Assembly: GCA_963829355.1 (NCBI GenBank)
Contig: CAWHHZ010000004.1
Coordinates: forward strand, 227,322-291,321
Source of the DNA: CAWHHZ01 sp963829355
GTDB lineage: Bacteria > Acidobacteriota > Thermoanaerobaculia > Gp7-AA8 > JAHWKK01
Direction: 5' to 3'
Length of the DNA: 64,000 bases
Shown here: positions 34,167 to 43,637 of the stretch, one piece after another
Layout of the letters: the number at the start of each line of letters is the position of its first letter
Numbering within the stretch: the stretch's first letter is position 1
The notes under the pieces: generated by a model
Database searches by the model: none
What the model was told of the DNA's origin: nothing
The model's input: the letters and a program-made list of their open reading frames with translations, nothing else
Made by a program: the position numbers and the translations under genes

Positions 34167-35357
34167 GTGATGTCGAACTGGCTCGCGCAGATATGGTCCC
34201 TGACCCGCTTCAACCTGCAGACGCTCCCGCAGAGGAAAGGGAGCGCCTTTGCGGCGATGATCGGGATTGCCGGAGTTGTCGCGGTGCTCGTCGGTGTGCT
34301 GTCGATCTCGAGAGGATTCGAGGCCGCAATGACGGGAACCGGATCGGCCGACACGGCGTTCGTCATGCGCTCCGGTTCCGACAGCGAGCTGACGAGTGCG
34401 ATCACGCGCGACGAGTCGAGAATCATCGCCGACGCCCCGGGGATCGCCCGGCAGGAAGGAGTCGTCCTCGCCTCGCCCGAGCTCTTCGTCGTCGTCAATC
34501 TTCCGAAGCTCTCGACGAACACCGACGCAAATGTCCCGATGCGCGGTGTGGAGCAGCCGGCGTTTCTCGTTCGTCCCGAGCTCGAGATCATCGAGGGGCG
34601 GATGTTCGAGTGGGGCCGGAACGAGGTGATCGTCGGACGCGCGGCGCAGTCGCAGTTCGCCGGTCTCGAGATCGGCAACCGGCTGGTCTTCGGTCAGAAC
34701 GAGTGGGAGGTCGTCGGCGTGTTCGAGGCGGACGGTGGCATTTCCGAGTCCGAGATCTGGGCCGACGCCGCGGTCGTGCAGCCGGCCTATCGCCGCGGTT
34801 CGACCTATCAGCTCGTCGTGGCGAAGCTCGCGTCGGCTGGAAGTTTCCAGCAGTTCAAGGATGCGCTGACCTCGGATCCCCGCGTGAATGTAAAAGTGAT
34901 TCGAGAGACCGAGTACTACGCCGGACAGTCGCAACTCCTGTCGCGCCTCATCACCGTTCTCGGCACTCTGATCTCCACACTGATGGCTGTGGGAGCGATC
35001 TTTGGTGCCCTCAACACGATGTACACGGCCGTGGCGTCGCGCACGAAAGAGATCGGAACACTCAAGGCGCTCGGATTTCGAGGTGGGCCAGTTGTGATCT
35101 CGATCATCATCGAGTCCCTCATTCTCGCAGTCGCCGGGGGACTCCTCGGAGCGGTGATCGCGTGGTTTGCGTTCGACGGGTTCCAGACCTCGACACTCAA
35201 CTGGCAGAGCTTCAGCCAGGTCGCCTTCGCATTCCGCGTGACGCCTGATCTGCTCGTCCAGGGCATCATCTACGCCGCACTCATCGGCGCGATCGGAGGC
35301 CTCTTCCCCGGCATCCGCGCCGCGAGAATGCCCACCGCGACCGCCCTCCGAGAGTAG
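34167..35357 (+). CDS. ABC transporter permease (FtsX/MacB type) 2
   Basis: A 396-residue partner of the preceding permease with the same order of parts: one N-terminal helix (AAMIGIAGVVAVLVGVLSI), a MacB-type periplasmic domain from about 50 to 265, and three C-terminal helices including LISTLMAVGAIFGALNTMY and ISIIIESLILAVAGGLLGAVIAW. The KALGFR motif just before the penultimate helix is family-typical. GAGAGGGTGA is duplicated just before the start, so a ribosome binding site is present twice. It ends the operon, and repeat R2 follows. Confidence 0.92.
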   Translation: MMSNWLAQIWSLTRFNLQTLPQRKGSAFAAMIGIAGVVAVLVGVLSISRGFEAAMTGTGSADTAFVMRSGSDSELTSAITRDESRIIADAPGIARQEGVVLASPELFVVVNLPKLSTNTDANVPMRGVEQPAFLVRPELEIIEGRMFEWGRNEVIVGRAAQSQFAGLEIGNRLVFGQNEWEVVGVFEADGGISESEIWADAAVVQPAYRRGSTYQLVVAKLASAGSFQQFKDALTSDPRVNVKVIRETEYYAGQSQLLSRLITVLGTLISTLMAVGAIFGALNTMYTAVASRTKEIGTLKALGFRGGPVVISIIIESLILAVAGGLLGAVIAWFAFDGFQTSTLNWQSFSQVAFAFRVTPDLLVQGIIYAALIGAIGGLFPGIRAARMPTATALRE

Positions 35358-35366
35358 GGCGTGGTT

Positions 35367-35580
35367 GTGTGGGTCGGGCGTCCTGTGTGGATCGGGCGTC
35401 CTGTGGGGGTCGGGCGTCCCCGCCCGATGTCCCGGGCCGTCCTCGGCCCGGCGACTGTGTGCTTCGACAGCTCCCCGCTCGCCCGTCGGTCTGTCGTGCA
35501 CTGACAGATAGCCGCATCGAATGCCGGCCGGGACGTCGGCCTTGATTGCGCCCGCCTCCGCGATGTTTCGGCGGGGCAAG
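35367..35580. repeat. Family R2 element with tandem left end
   Basis: Three near-identical 18-bp words lie in tandem (GTGTGGGTCGGGCGTCCT, GTGTGGATCGGGCGTCCT, GTGGGGGTCGGGCGTCCC), followed by the hairpin CGGGCCGTCCTCGGCCCG. A second, weaker inverted block with GCCGGCCGGGACGTCGGCC lies near 35520-35560. It fills the gap between the exporter operon and the macrodomain gene. Confidence 0.72.
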
Positions 35581-35685
35581 CCAGCACCCCCACGGTCTTC
35601 TCCCCCAAATGGAGGACGACACGGAGGCTCCAATTCTGTATTGTCACTACACCAGCACGACACGTGGCAGCCGAAGGAGCGTTAG

Positions 35686-36539
35686 ATGCCCGATCCAACA
35701 TTCAGCCCAAATCTGATTCAGCGTCAGGTGGCGGCGGATATGGGCCGGCAGGCGGATGCCATCATGAGGAGCGGAACCTATCGCTCCAGCTCCGGTAACG
35801 AGATCTCGATCGACGACTGCATCAGGCGCGCGGTGCGCGACACCGTTTACTACCCACCCGATTACAGAATCGAGCTCGACTTCCCGCGTGACTGTGAGAC
35901 TGTCGTGGAGGTTCGAAACGAGTCGACGCTTCGGTCGGCACGCCGCCTTCTCGATGATGCCGACCTCTATCCAGTCGCCCTCAACTTCGCCTCCGGAACG
36001 AGTCCCGGCGGGGGCTACAACACCGGTTCCAGAGCGCAGGAAGAGTCGCTCGCGCGTTCATCGGCGCTGGTCGCGTGTCTCGAGAGCGCGAAGGAATTCT
36101 ACGAATTGCACCGACGGATCGAGGATCCGCTCTTCAGCGACGCGGTGATCTACTCCCGCGACGTTCCGTTCTTTCGCGGGTGCGATCACGCTCTTCTCGA
36201 CGAGCCGCATCATCTATCGATCATCACTGCCGCCGCGCCAAAGCGAACGAGATCAGTGGGCGCGACGACGAAATCACCGCAGCATTCGAAAGACGGATCC
36301 GGCGGATCATCGAAATCGCTCTGGAGAACGAGCACGACTCAATCGTCCTGGGAGCGTGGGGATGCGGCGCTTACGGCAATGATCCGGAACGCGTCGCGGA
36401 GATTTTCGGGACACCATAGAGCGCCACGCCCTCGGCGCCTTCCGCCGCATCATTTTCGCTATCCTCGACCACATCCGACGACCGCCACCATATCGCGCCG
36501 TTCGAACGCGCCATGGCATCGATTGGAGTCGCAAGGTGA
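35686..36539 (+). pseudogene. TIGR02452 family macrodomain/PARG-like protein, frameshifted
   Basis: The family resembles microbial poly(ADP-ribose) glycohydrolases. The first frame carries an N-terminal helical region and the catalytic loop NFASGTSPGGGYNTGSRAQE with the expected glutamates. It continues to SIITAAAPK near 36243. The rest is spread over other frames: NEISGRDDEITAAFERRIRR and LGAWGCGAYGNDPERVAEIF (36244-36405), then ERHALGAFRRIIFAILD, then HHIAPFERAMASIGVAR and a stop at 36539. Three frame changes are needed, two of them consistent with a lost G. Either decay or sequencing error explains this. The stop lies one base before an R1 repeat. Confidence 0.8.
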
Positions 36540-36540
36540 C

Positions 36541-36753
36541 GTCATCCTGAGCCGCGGGATGGCGCGGTGCGTCAATCTGAGGGAAGAAGCCGGGCTGTCA
36601 TCCTGAGCCGCCAGAGCGAAGCGTAGGACGGACGAGAGGATCGCGTGGTGTTATCCTCACCGGTGGTTCGGTCGAGTCGTACCGTACGCGATTCTTTGGT
36701 TTCTGCGCGGGCGAGGATAAGGGGACGCGATCCTTCGCTTCGCTCAGGATGAC
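36541..36753. repeat. Family R1 elements, one partial and one complete
   Basis: A partial copy (GTCATCCTGAGCCGCGGGAT) begins at 36541. A complete copy runs from GTCATCCTGAGCCGCCAGAG at 36597 to CGCTCAGGATGAC at 36753, with GATCGCGTGG and ACGCGATCC cores. They separate two convergent frameshifted genes. Confidence 0.8.
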
Positions 36754-36764
36754 GGCGTTTCGGA

Positions 36765-38182
36765 TCACCCCAGCAGCGAATCGATGACATCTTCGCGCTG
36801 TAGCTTGACGCGTCCTCTGGCAAGCAGGCGATGCAACTCGCAGAAGATCGTCACCTGCCGTCAGCAGCGGCTTCTCGATCGATCCATCCTTGCGGATCTG
36901 CGGGAAGCCGATGTTCGCGACCAGGCCGTTGCACAGGCATTTCCGTCCCACTGCATCCGCCGGGATCTCCGCCCTTCCGGACCCAGTCGTCTACCGGCTC
37001 GGCGGGACAGCGGTAGAGGATCTCGCCGTCATCCGTGCGGACGATCTGGCGCAGGAAGCCGAGGTCGCAGATTCTCTCCCGCGGATCGTAGACTATCCGG
37101 CTCACTGACCGTACCTTCGAGAGCACGACTTTGAACGGAAATCCCGTAGGGGAGGCGAGTGGGTCGGTGAAAACTTCGCCTTTCTCATTCGTACTTTCTC
37201 GAGCACCGCGAGGCGAACATCGCGGATCCAGGCCCGACTCATCACAGAACGCGAAGGCAGTCCCGACCTGCACGCCATTGGCTCCCATGGCGAGAGCCTC
37301 CTGGACGCGCTCTGCCGAGGCCCGTCCTCCGGCGAGCCAGAACGGCCGGCCGAGCTCACGGATCTTGTTCAGATCCGCCAGATCCTTCGGTCCATAGAGC
37401 GGCTGACCGGCCTCGTCGAGTTTCATCCGTCCTCGAGGTGGCGCGTTGTGCCCTCCGGCAGTCGAGCCCTCGACGATGAAGCCGTCGACAGGTCCGTCGG
37501 CACGATCAACCATGATCCGGGCGAGCGCGTCGGAGGAGATGATCGGAAAGAAGAGAGGGCGCGAGAGAGCAGGAAGCTCTTCGTCGATGTACTCCCGCGG
37601 ATCGAAGCTCAGAACGATCGGTGAGGGATCGGAGGACTCATCCGCACGGATCTCGTAACTTGCGGGCTGATGGTGAGAGAACGCCTCGAGCACACCGGGA
37701 ACCTTGATCGCGATTCCGGCACCGATCAGCACGACCGACACTCCGGCGAGCATCGCGCCGTAGATGGCGGGAAGCTTCGGAAGCTGGATCTTTTCGAGAA
37801 AGTTGATCCCGACCGGATTCGGCTGCCCTTCGCGCGCGAGAAAGACTTCGACGAAACTCCCCGCGATGCAGAGCTCGACCGCGGCGCGCGAGTCGCGGAT
37901 CGAGTGAATCGGAACGGAACGGTAGGGCCGGTCTGCCGGCTTTCCACCCGGTACGAAGTAACGATCGAGGATCCGCTCGGCGATCGACTGGACGGGGAAT
38001 GACGCGAGCGCGCGGCGGCTCGATCCGTCCGGATCGCCGTCCTGAAGACGGCGGGCAAGGAGGACGTCGAGGGCGATCCCGGAAACGACGCCGAGCTGTC
38101 CGAGTGACGAAACCGTACGCGCCAGTTTCCACGACGATACACCCGCCCCCATCCCCCCTTGAATCACGGTGGGTAGTTTCAT
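36765..38182 (-). pseudogene. PfaD/nitronate monooxygenase-like FMN oxidoreductase, frameshifted at the 3' end
   Basis: A TIM-barrel FMN protein like PfaD, the enoyl reductase of polyunsaturated fatty acid synthases, and like 2-nitropropane dioxygenases. The N-terminus VIQGGMGAGVSSWKLARTVS, FIVEGSTAGGHNAPPRG, FWLAGGRASAERVQEALAMG and GVQVGTAFAFCDESG are typical. The long frame loses similarity after VDDWVRKGGDP (near 36955). Similarity resumes in another frame as VGRKCLCNGLVANIGFPQIR and again as ARGRVKLQREDVIDSLLG, ending at 36767. Two single-base insertions explain the shifts, the first at a CCC run. If they are sequencing errors the protein has about 470 residues. No PUFA synthase genes are nearby. 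Confidence 0.8.
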
Positions 38183-38245
38183 GATGGTTGAGTATGGGGA
38201 GGTAGGGGAAGGAGGAGAGTACGTTACGTCACACGGGTGTGTGAT

Positions 38246-38674
38246 GGCAGTCGTCAGTCGTCAGTCTTCAGCCTTCAGTCGACAGTCGACAGCCGATGGT
38301 TATTAGTCATTGATAATGATGATTGTTGGTTGGTCGCTGGTCGTTGAGTCCTTGGTCGTCGGCCGTTGAGCGCCGGTGGGAGGCCGCGACGCGGCCGAAA
38401 GACTGTAGCCCCGGCTTCAGCCGGGGTGGGGTGGCCTCACCGAATCTTCGAGCCCGCCACGCGGGCGACAGATCCACCCAGCGCGATTCCGGTTGGTCCT
38501 TTTGGGTTCATCACTCCCGTCATTCCGAAGCGCAGCGAGAAATCTGAGCGGGGGAGACATCGTCGTGCTGCCATCCCCCCTCAGTCGCGATGAAGCGCTC
38601 TTCGGAAGACAGCCGTGGTTCCAACGACCAACAACCAACGACCAATGACTGAAGATTGACGACTGACGACTGCC
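38246..38674. repeat. Nested hairpin N5 bounded by GGCAGTCGTCAGTCGTCA
   Basis: Perfect 18-bp inverted ends lie at 38246-38263 and 38657-38674. The left arm continues with CTTCAGTCGACAGTC and TTGGTTGGTCGCTGG words to 38365. The right arm holds CCAACGACCAACAACCAACG words (38620-38645). Inside are a GTAGCCCCGGCTTCAGCCGG hairpin (about 38405-38428) and an R1 palindrome (38519-38607). The element fills most of the gap before the helicase gene. No coding signal is visible. Confidence 0.85.
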
Positions 38675-38705
38675 CCCCCGGAACTCTCCAGCCATCTTTC
38701 GTGTT

Positions 38706-41700
38706 GTGACTCGTTTCATGGCAAGACTCGACCTGCTACAGCGAAACTTTTCTCCAGCCATCCTCAGACGGGGCGGCGACTATCACCGCAACGGACACGT
38801 CATCGGAATCCGTCGTCACGGGCCGGCATCGTTTGGACTCACGGTACGAGGCGAGGAAGATTACGAGGTCCGCCTGAACGTTGCCGGAACCCTGTTGTTC
38901 GTCTCCTGCGACTGCCCCTATCTGGAGTCCGAGTTCGAGCCGTGCAAGCACGTCTGGGCGTCGATCCTCTACGCAGAATCGAAGGACCTGCTCTCGAACT
39001 CTCTCCGTGAAGTCGAGATCACCGACCCCGATGACGTCGAGTGGGACGAGTTCTCCGACGAGCCCCAGCTCGAGCCGTGGCTCGACCGCTTCCACAGGCT
39101 GCAGATCCCGCAGTCAGCCGCCGCCGGTCCGCAGCCCGCCATCCCCGAGGAGATCCGCTACCTCATTCGAAAGGGCGACTACTCCAGCGCACCCGGTCTC
39201 AACGTCGAGATTCTCGGTCGGTCGCGAAAGAAGAGCGGCGAATGGGGCGTGTGGAAGAGCTTCCGCCTCCTGATGGGCCAGCTTCGCAACCTCGATCCCT
39301 TTGACCGCGAGACGATCGGCCTGTTGCAGGCACGCGTCTATGGTGACTGGCTCGATTCGAATGTCTCGATCTCCGGCGAGATGATGGCGTGGTGGATCGA
39401 GCGTCTCGCACGCGAAGGACGGCTCATGCTCGAGCTCTCCGACGGCCGCGTCGATGTCGCCTGGGACGAGTCGCAGGCATGGCAGTTCCAGTCAAGCATC
39501 AAAGTGGACGATGCCGCCGAGTCGTACACGATCGAAGGTGTCGTCGTTCGGGGAAACCAGCAGCTTCCGGCCGAATCGATTCCGTTTCTCGGCCGCGGCG
39601 TTCTGATCGTCAACGGACACGCCGCACCGCTAGAGCTGTCGTCGGACGACCGCGCCTGGCTCAAATCTTTCCTTCGCGAGGGTGCGATCAAGGTGCCGCG
39701 TGCGCAGAGCCAGGCGCTCCGTAACGCTCTCGTGCACGCCCCGCGGCTCGGAGGGGAGCTTCCCGACGAGCTCTCATGGCAGGAGCTCGAGGTCGAGCCG
39801 GTTCCTCGTCTGGTGCTCCAGGAGGATCGCTGGGGTGACGCACGCTTCTACCGCGCCGAGCTGATCTTTCTCTACGGGAAGCACATCACGCAGCAGGAAG
39901 ATGAAGTCCCCGGATGGCAGGAGGGGGACACGCTCGTCCGCCGAAAGCCGGAGCGCGAGCTCGAGCACGCCGCGCGACTCGACGACATGTTCGAAAAGGT
40001 CTGGAACGGCTACCGTTTTCCCACGTCTCTTCTTGCGACCACCGGCGCTGAACTGATCGCCGACGGCTGGGAGATCATGATCGACACCCAGCCGCTGCGT
40101 GTCGCGGACGGGTTTGATGCCGAGGTGACGAGCGGGATCGACTGGTTCGATCTGGGCGGAGCAGCGAACTTTGGTGAGGAGACCGTTCAGCTCCCGGAGC
40201 TGATCCAGGCGGTCGAGCGGAAGCAGCAGTTCCTCACGCTCGCCGACGGCTCTCACGCGCTCGTCCCGGTCGAATGGACGAGGCGGTTCTCCGACGTCGC
40301 GCGATTCGGCAAGACCTCCGGCACACAAATCCGGTTCCAGCCGAGTCAGGCGATGGTCCTCGACACGCTCCTGGGGAAAGACACGGCGCGCCGCGACGAG
40401 ACCTTCATCGAGCTGCTCGCCACGATCCGCGACGCGGAACCGCAGCCCGTCCATGAATCGGAAGCGTTCGGCGGCGAGCTTCGCGAGTACCAGCGCGAAG
40501 GACTCGGATGGCTCGAGTTCTGCCGCGACCTGCGCCTCGGGGGGTGTCTCGCCGATGACATGGGACTCGGCAAAACCGTCCAGATGCTCGCGTTCCTCCA
40601 GTCGAATCGCACGAACGGAGAGGGACCGTCCCTCGTCGTCGCGCCGCGGTCGCTGATGTTCAACTGGAGATCAGAAGCGGAGAGATTCGCTCCCGAGCTT
40701 ACCGTCGTCACGCACCACGGCTCCGATCGCGAGACCTCGGCGGACAATCTGATCAAGCACGACATCGTGCTCACGACCTACGGAACACTGCGTCGCGACG
40801 CAGAGCTGCTGCGCAGCATCCAGTTCGAGAACGTGATTCTCGATGAAGCTCAGGCGATCAAGAACGCGGGAAGTCAGGTGTCGAAAGTCGCACGCACTCT
40901 GAAGGGGAGGCATCGCTTCGCGCTGACCGGAACGCCCGTAGAGAACCATCTCGGCGAGCTGTGGAGCCTCTTCGACTTCCTGAATCCAGGAATGCTCGGA
41001 TCGTCACGATCCTTCCAGCGGAGTTTTGCATCGAAGAGTGTGACACCTGAAAGACGTCAGAATCTCGGAAAGGCGATCCGGCCGTTCATTCTGAGACGCA
41101 CCAAGGAGCAGGTCGCGCCAGAGTTGCCGTCACGTACCGAGCAGACGCTCTACTGCGATCTGAGCGGCAAGCAGAAGCAGCAGTACGCCGAACTGAGGGA
41201 TTACTACCGCGGTCTGCTGCTTGGGAAAGTCCGGAAGAACGGGCTCGCGAAGTCGAAGATCCAGATTCTCGAGGCGCTGCTGAGGCTACGGCAGGCAGCA
41301 TGTCACCCGGCGCTGATCGACAGCTCGATCACCTCATCGAGTGCGAAGCTCGAGCTTCTGTTCGAGGAAGTCGAGGAGGTGATCGATTCGGGACATCGCG
41401 CCCTGATTTTCTCGCAGTTCACGTCCTTCCTCGCCCTCGCACGTGCGGAGCTCGACGAGAAGGGGATCGACTACTGCTATCTCGACGGGAAGACGCGCAA
41501 GCGCGATGAAGAAGTCGATCGATTTCAGAGTGACGATGGGCCACCTCTTTTCCTCATCAGCCTCAAGGCCGGAGGGCTCGGACTCAACCTCACCAATGCG
41601 GACTACGTCTTCCTGCTCGACCCGTGGTGGAACCCGGCGGTTGAAGCGCAGGCGATCGACCGTGCGCACCGCATCGGTCAATCGCGGCCGGTCGTCGCGC

Positions 41701-41846
41701 ACCGCATCATCGCGCGTGACACCGTCGAGGAGCGTATTCTCGCGCTGCAGGAGACCAAGCGTGACCTCGCCGAGTCGATCATCACCGCCGACAACAGCAT
41801 CCTCCGCAAGCTCGAGCTCGAAGACCTCGAATTGCTCCTCTCCTAG
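38706..41846 (+). CDS. SWIM zinc finger and SNF2 helicase (HepA/RapA-like)
   Basis: A 1046-residue protein. A SWIM zinc-binding motif lies at residues 57-80 (VSCDCPYLESEFEPCKHVWAS, CxC...CxH). A long middle region resembles the bacterial SNF2-associated domain. The SF2 helicase core follows: GCLADDMGLGKTVQM (motif I), ILDEAQAIKNAGSQ (motif II), ALTGTPVENHLGELWS (III), FSQFTSFLA, LISLKAGGLGLNLTNADYV (V) and QAIDRAHRIGQSR (VI). Such proteins translocate on DNA, and RapA recycles RNA polymerase. No methyltransferase or nuclease partner is adjacent, so an antiviral role has no support. The start is GTG at 38706 or ATG at 38718; neither has a clear ribosome binding site. Confidence 0.92.
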   Translation: MTRFMARLDLLQRNFSPAILRRGGDYHRNGHVIGIRRHGPASFGLTVRGEEDYEVRLNVAGTLLFVSCDCPYLESEFEPCKHVWASILYAESKDLLSNSLREVEITDPDDVEWDEFSDEPQLEPWLDRFHRLQIPQSAAAGPQPAIPEEIRYLIRKGDYSSAPGLNVEILGRSRKKSGEWGVWKSFRLLMGQLRNLDPFDRETIGLLQARVYGDWLDSNVSISGEMMAWWIERLAREGRLMLELSDGRVDVAWDESQAWQFQSSIKVDDAAESYTIEGVVVRGNQQLPAESIPFLGRGVLIVNGHAAPLELSSDDRAWLKSFLREGAIKVPRAQSQALRNALVHAPRLGGELPDELSWQELEVEPVPRLVLQEDRWGDARFYRAELIFLYGKHITQQEDEVPGWQEGDTLVRRKPERELEHAARLDDMFEKVWNGYRFPTSLLATTGAELIADGWEIMIDTQPLRVADGFDAEVTSGIDWFDLGGAANFGEETVQLPELIQAVERKQQFLTLADGSHALVPVEWTRRFSDVARFGKTSGTQIRFQPSQAMVLDTLLGKDTARRDETFIELLATIRDAEPQPVHESEAFGGELREYQREGLGWLEFCRDLRLGGCLADDMGLGKTVQMLAFLQSNRTNGEGPSLVVAPRSLMFNWRSEAERFAPELTVVTHHGSDRETSADNLIKHDIVLTTYGTLRRDAELLRSIQFENVILDEAQAIKNAGSQVSKVARTLKGRHRFALTGTPVENHLGELWSLFDFLNPGMLGSSRSFQRSFASKSVTPERRQNLGKAIRPFILRRTKEQVAPELPSRTEQTLYCDLSGKQKQQYAELRDYYRGLLLGKVRKNGLAKSKIQILEALLRLRQAACHPALIDSSITSSSAKLELLFEEVEEVIDSGHRALIFSQFTSFLALARAELDEKGIDYCYLDGKTRKRDEEVDRFQSDDGPPLFLISLKAGGLGLNLTNADYVFLLDPWWNPAVEAQAIDRAHRIGQSRPVVAHRIIARDTVEERILALQETKRDLAESIITADNSILRKLELEDLELLLS

Positions 41847-41860
41847 GGCGCGCGGCATCG

Positions 41861-42025
41861 CGGGGGTCGCGCGTCCCCGCGCGATGTCCCGGGCCGTCCC
41901 GGGCCGGCGACCGTTCGAAGATTGGGACCCGCGCACACCGGACATTCGATCGCAGATGACGACGTCCTCGTACAGCATGCTGGCGAGACGCCGGCATGCT
42001 TCGCGAGAGCCGCGCGACCCACACT
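41861..42025. repeat. Family R2 palindromic element
   Basis: The left end is GGGGGTCGCGCGTCCCCGCG and the right end is GCCGCGCGACCCACAC. Internal hairpins are CCCGGGCCGTCCCGGGCC and AGCATGCTGGCGAGACGCCG with a complement. It lies between the convergent helicase and acyltransferase genes. Confidence 0.8.
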
Positions 42026-42045
42026 CAACACCTCGCACCTGTGCG

Positions 42046-42738
42046 TCAGGTGCGGCGGAGTCGGTCGCTTCGGGTGGTTGGGCCGGTGAGGACTGTCTCG
42101 TAGTCGTCGAAACTCTGCTGCAGGAGATCGTCGTCGATCTGGTCCAGTTCGCGGCCGATCGCCTCGGCGAGCTGACGACTCGCCCCGTGCCGCTCGCTCA
42201 CCAAGTCGATCGGCTCACCAATGCGGACAAGGACGTCGGGGTGGTCGTCACGGATGAACTCGTAACGATGACCCACCGGCAGAACCCGCGCATTCGAACG
42301 CCTGGCCAGCATTGCGATCCCTTCGCGCGCTTCGACTCGAGCGCGGGCAGGGCGCATCTCACCCTGCGGATAGATCCAGATGACGCGTGGGCCGGAGCTT
42401 TCGAGCAGAGAAAGCGCATAGCGTGTCGAGCGAGCCCTTTCCCTCGAACCTTCGTCGGCGACGCCGAATACGCCGAGGGAGGAGAAGACCTTATGACGGC
42501 TGAGCTCTTTCTCACCCATCATCAGAAAGCTTTCGGTGCTGGCGACGGTGCGGCTGAGGAAGAGATCGACGCAGCCGTCCCACCAGCACGTGTGATTCGG
42601 TGCGGCGACGACCGGACGCGTAGGTTTCAGATGGCGCAGGCCCGATACGCGAACCCGGGCGAATGCACGAGACAGGATGCGGCGGTTGTACCGATCGAGG
42701 AATGGTGCTGCCCATCGATGGAGCCCGGCTTCGATCAA
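42046..42738 (-). CDS. PlsC-like 1-acyltransferase of the carotenoid cluster
   Basis: A 230-residue lysophospholipid-acyltransferase-like enzyme with the catalytic APNHTCWWDG (HX4D) motif and the second motif IWIYPQGEMRP. The start is proposed as TTG at 42738: TTG overlaps the crtB stop in a TTGA, GGAG lies 11 bases upstream, and no ATG is available. A much longer frame upstream runs through crtB in another frame and lacks homology. The neighbouring crtB, crtI and glycosyltransferase genes suggest it esterifies a carotenoid sugar with a fatty acid, as CrtO-like acyltransferases do in staphyloxanthin synthesis. A general phospholipid role is the alternative. Confidence 0.82.
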   Translation of the reverse strand: MIEAGLHRWAAPFLDRYNRRILSRAFARVRVSGLRHLKPTRPVVAAPNHTCWWDGCVDLFLSRTVASTESFLMMGEKELSRHKVFSSLGVFGVADEGSRERARSTRYALSLLESSGPRVIWIYPQGEMRPARARVEAREGIAMLARRSNARVLPVGHRYEFIRDDHPDVLVRIGEPIDLVSERHGASRQLAEAIGRELDQIDDDLLQQSFDDYETVLTGPTTRSDRLRRT

Positions 42739-43637
42739 GTTTCCGACTCCGGCAGCGACATGATCGGCGGGTGATCGCCAAGCACATCCCGCCGGAAGGT
42801 CAGTGGTGCCCTCGCCGCCAGCAGAACCTTGCGTGAGAGCGAGACGAAAGCGCGCTTGCCGACGACGTCGAAGTGATTCCGTTCCACCTCGTCGAGAATG
42901 GCGCGGTAGACATCTCCCATGAGGAAGGCGGTCCAGTGTGAGCCGTCGGTCCTGAGGTAGCGGATGCCATGGAACGCTCGACGGTAGTACTCCCGCGCCC
43001 GTGCAATCTGAAAGCGGATCAGCTCGCACATCGCGTCATCGATCACACCTTCCCCGATCCCAGCCTCGCTGACGCCAAACGACTGCAGTTCATCGACGGG
43101 CAGGTAGATCCGTCCCATCCGGTAGTCGGCGCCCACGTCGCGAATGATGTTTGTGAGCTGCATGGCGATACCCATGTTGGCAGCATAGTCGAGTGCAGCG
43201 TCATCGTCGTGCTCGAAGATCGGGCATAACGCGAGGCCCACCGTCGAGGCCACGGAGAAGCAATAGTCGCGCAACTCTGCAAAGCGGGAGAAGCGGCGCG
43301 GCTCGAGATCGCTTTCGACACCGTCGACGAGCTTCGCCAGGATCTCCACGGGAACCTTCCATCGATGAATCGTGGAGGCGAGCGGTCCCCACAGAGGGTG
43401 AGCCGGAATGGCACCCGACGAGATGTCGTCGAGAAGTCTGCGGAGCTCGTCGAGTTTACGGCGTGCCTCCGCTTCAGCGCCGGGAGGTGCTTCGTCGACG
43501 ATGTCGTCCGCGGTACGGCAGAACGCATAGATCGCATAAGTCGCATCCCGCTTTTCCGAGGGGAGAGGGAAAGACGCGAAGTAGAAGCTCTTCGAGTTTT
43601 CACGCGTGAGTCTGCGGCACGTCTCGAAATCCGTCAT
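42735..43637 (-). CDS. crtB: Phytoene synthase (squalene/phytoene synthase family)
   Basis: A 300-residue prenyl-transferase that condenses two geranylgeranyl diphosphates to phytoene. The two aspartate-rich motifs are RTADDIVDEAP (residues 42-52) and NIIRDVGADYRMGRIYLP (about 165). KSFYFASFPLPSEKR at the N-terminus and RAREYYRRAF near 230 are family-typical. The start at 43637 has an AAGGAG five bases upstream, better than a GTG at 43643. It is coupled at its 5' end to crtI and at its 3' end to the acyltransferase by 4-base overlaps. The neighbouring desaturases favour phytoene rather than squalene as product. Confidence 0.92.
   Translation of the reverse strand: MTDFETCRRLTRENSKSFYFASFPLPSEKRDATYAIYAFCRTADDIVDEAPPGAEAEARRKLDELRRLLDDISSGAIPAHPLWGPLASTIHRWKVPVEILAKLVDGVESDLEPRRFSRFAELRDYCFSVASTVGLALCPIFEHDDDAALDYAANMGIAMQLTNIIRDVGADYRMGRIYLPVDELQSFGVSEAGIGEGVIDDAMCELIRFQIARAREYYRRAFHGIRYLRTDGSHWTAFLMGDVYRAILDEVERNHFDVVGKRAFVSLSRKVLLAARAPLTFRRDVLGDHPPIMSLPESET

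Noticed and set aside
34146..35663. Minus-strand frame of about 500 codons
   Set aside because: It is antisense to the second permease, is charged and low-complexity, and shows no start with a ribosome binding site.
38706..41846. SNF2 helicase as part of an antiviral island
   Set aside because: No methyltransferase, nuclease, PLD or other defence gene is adjacent; neighbours are an oxidoreductase and carotenoid genes. The protein matches ordinary HepA-like helicases.
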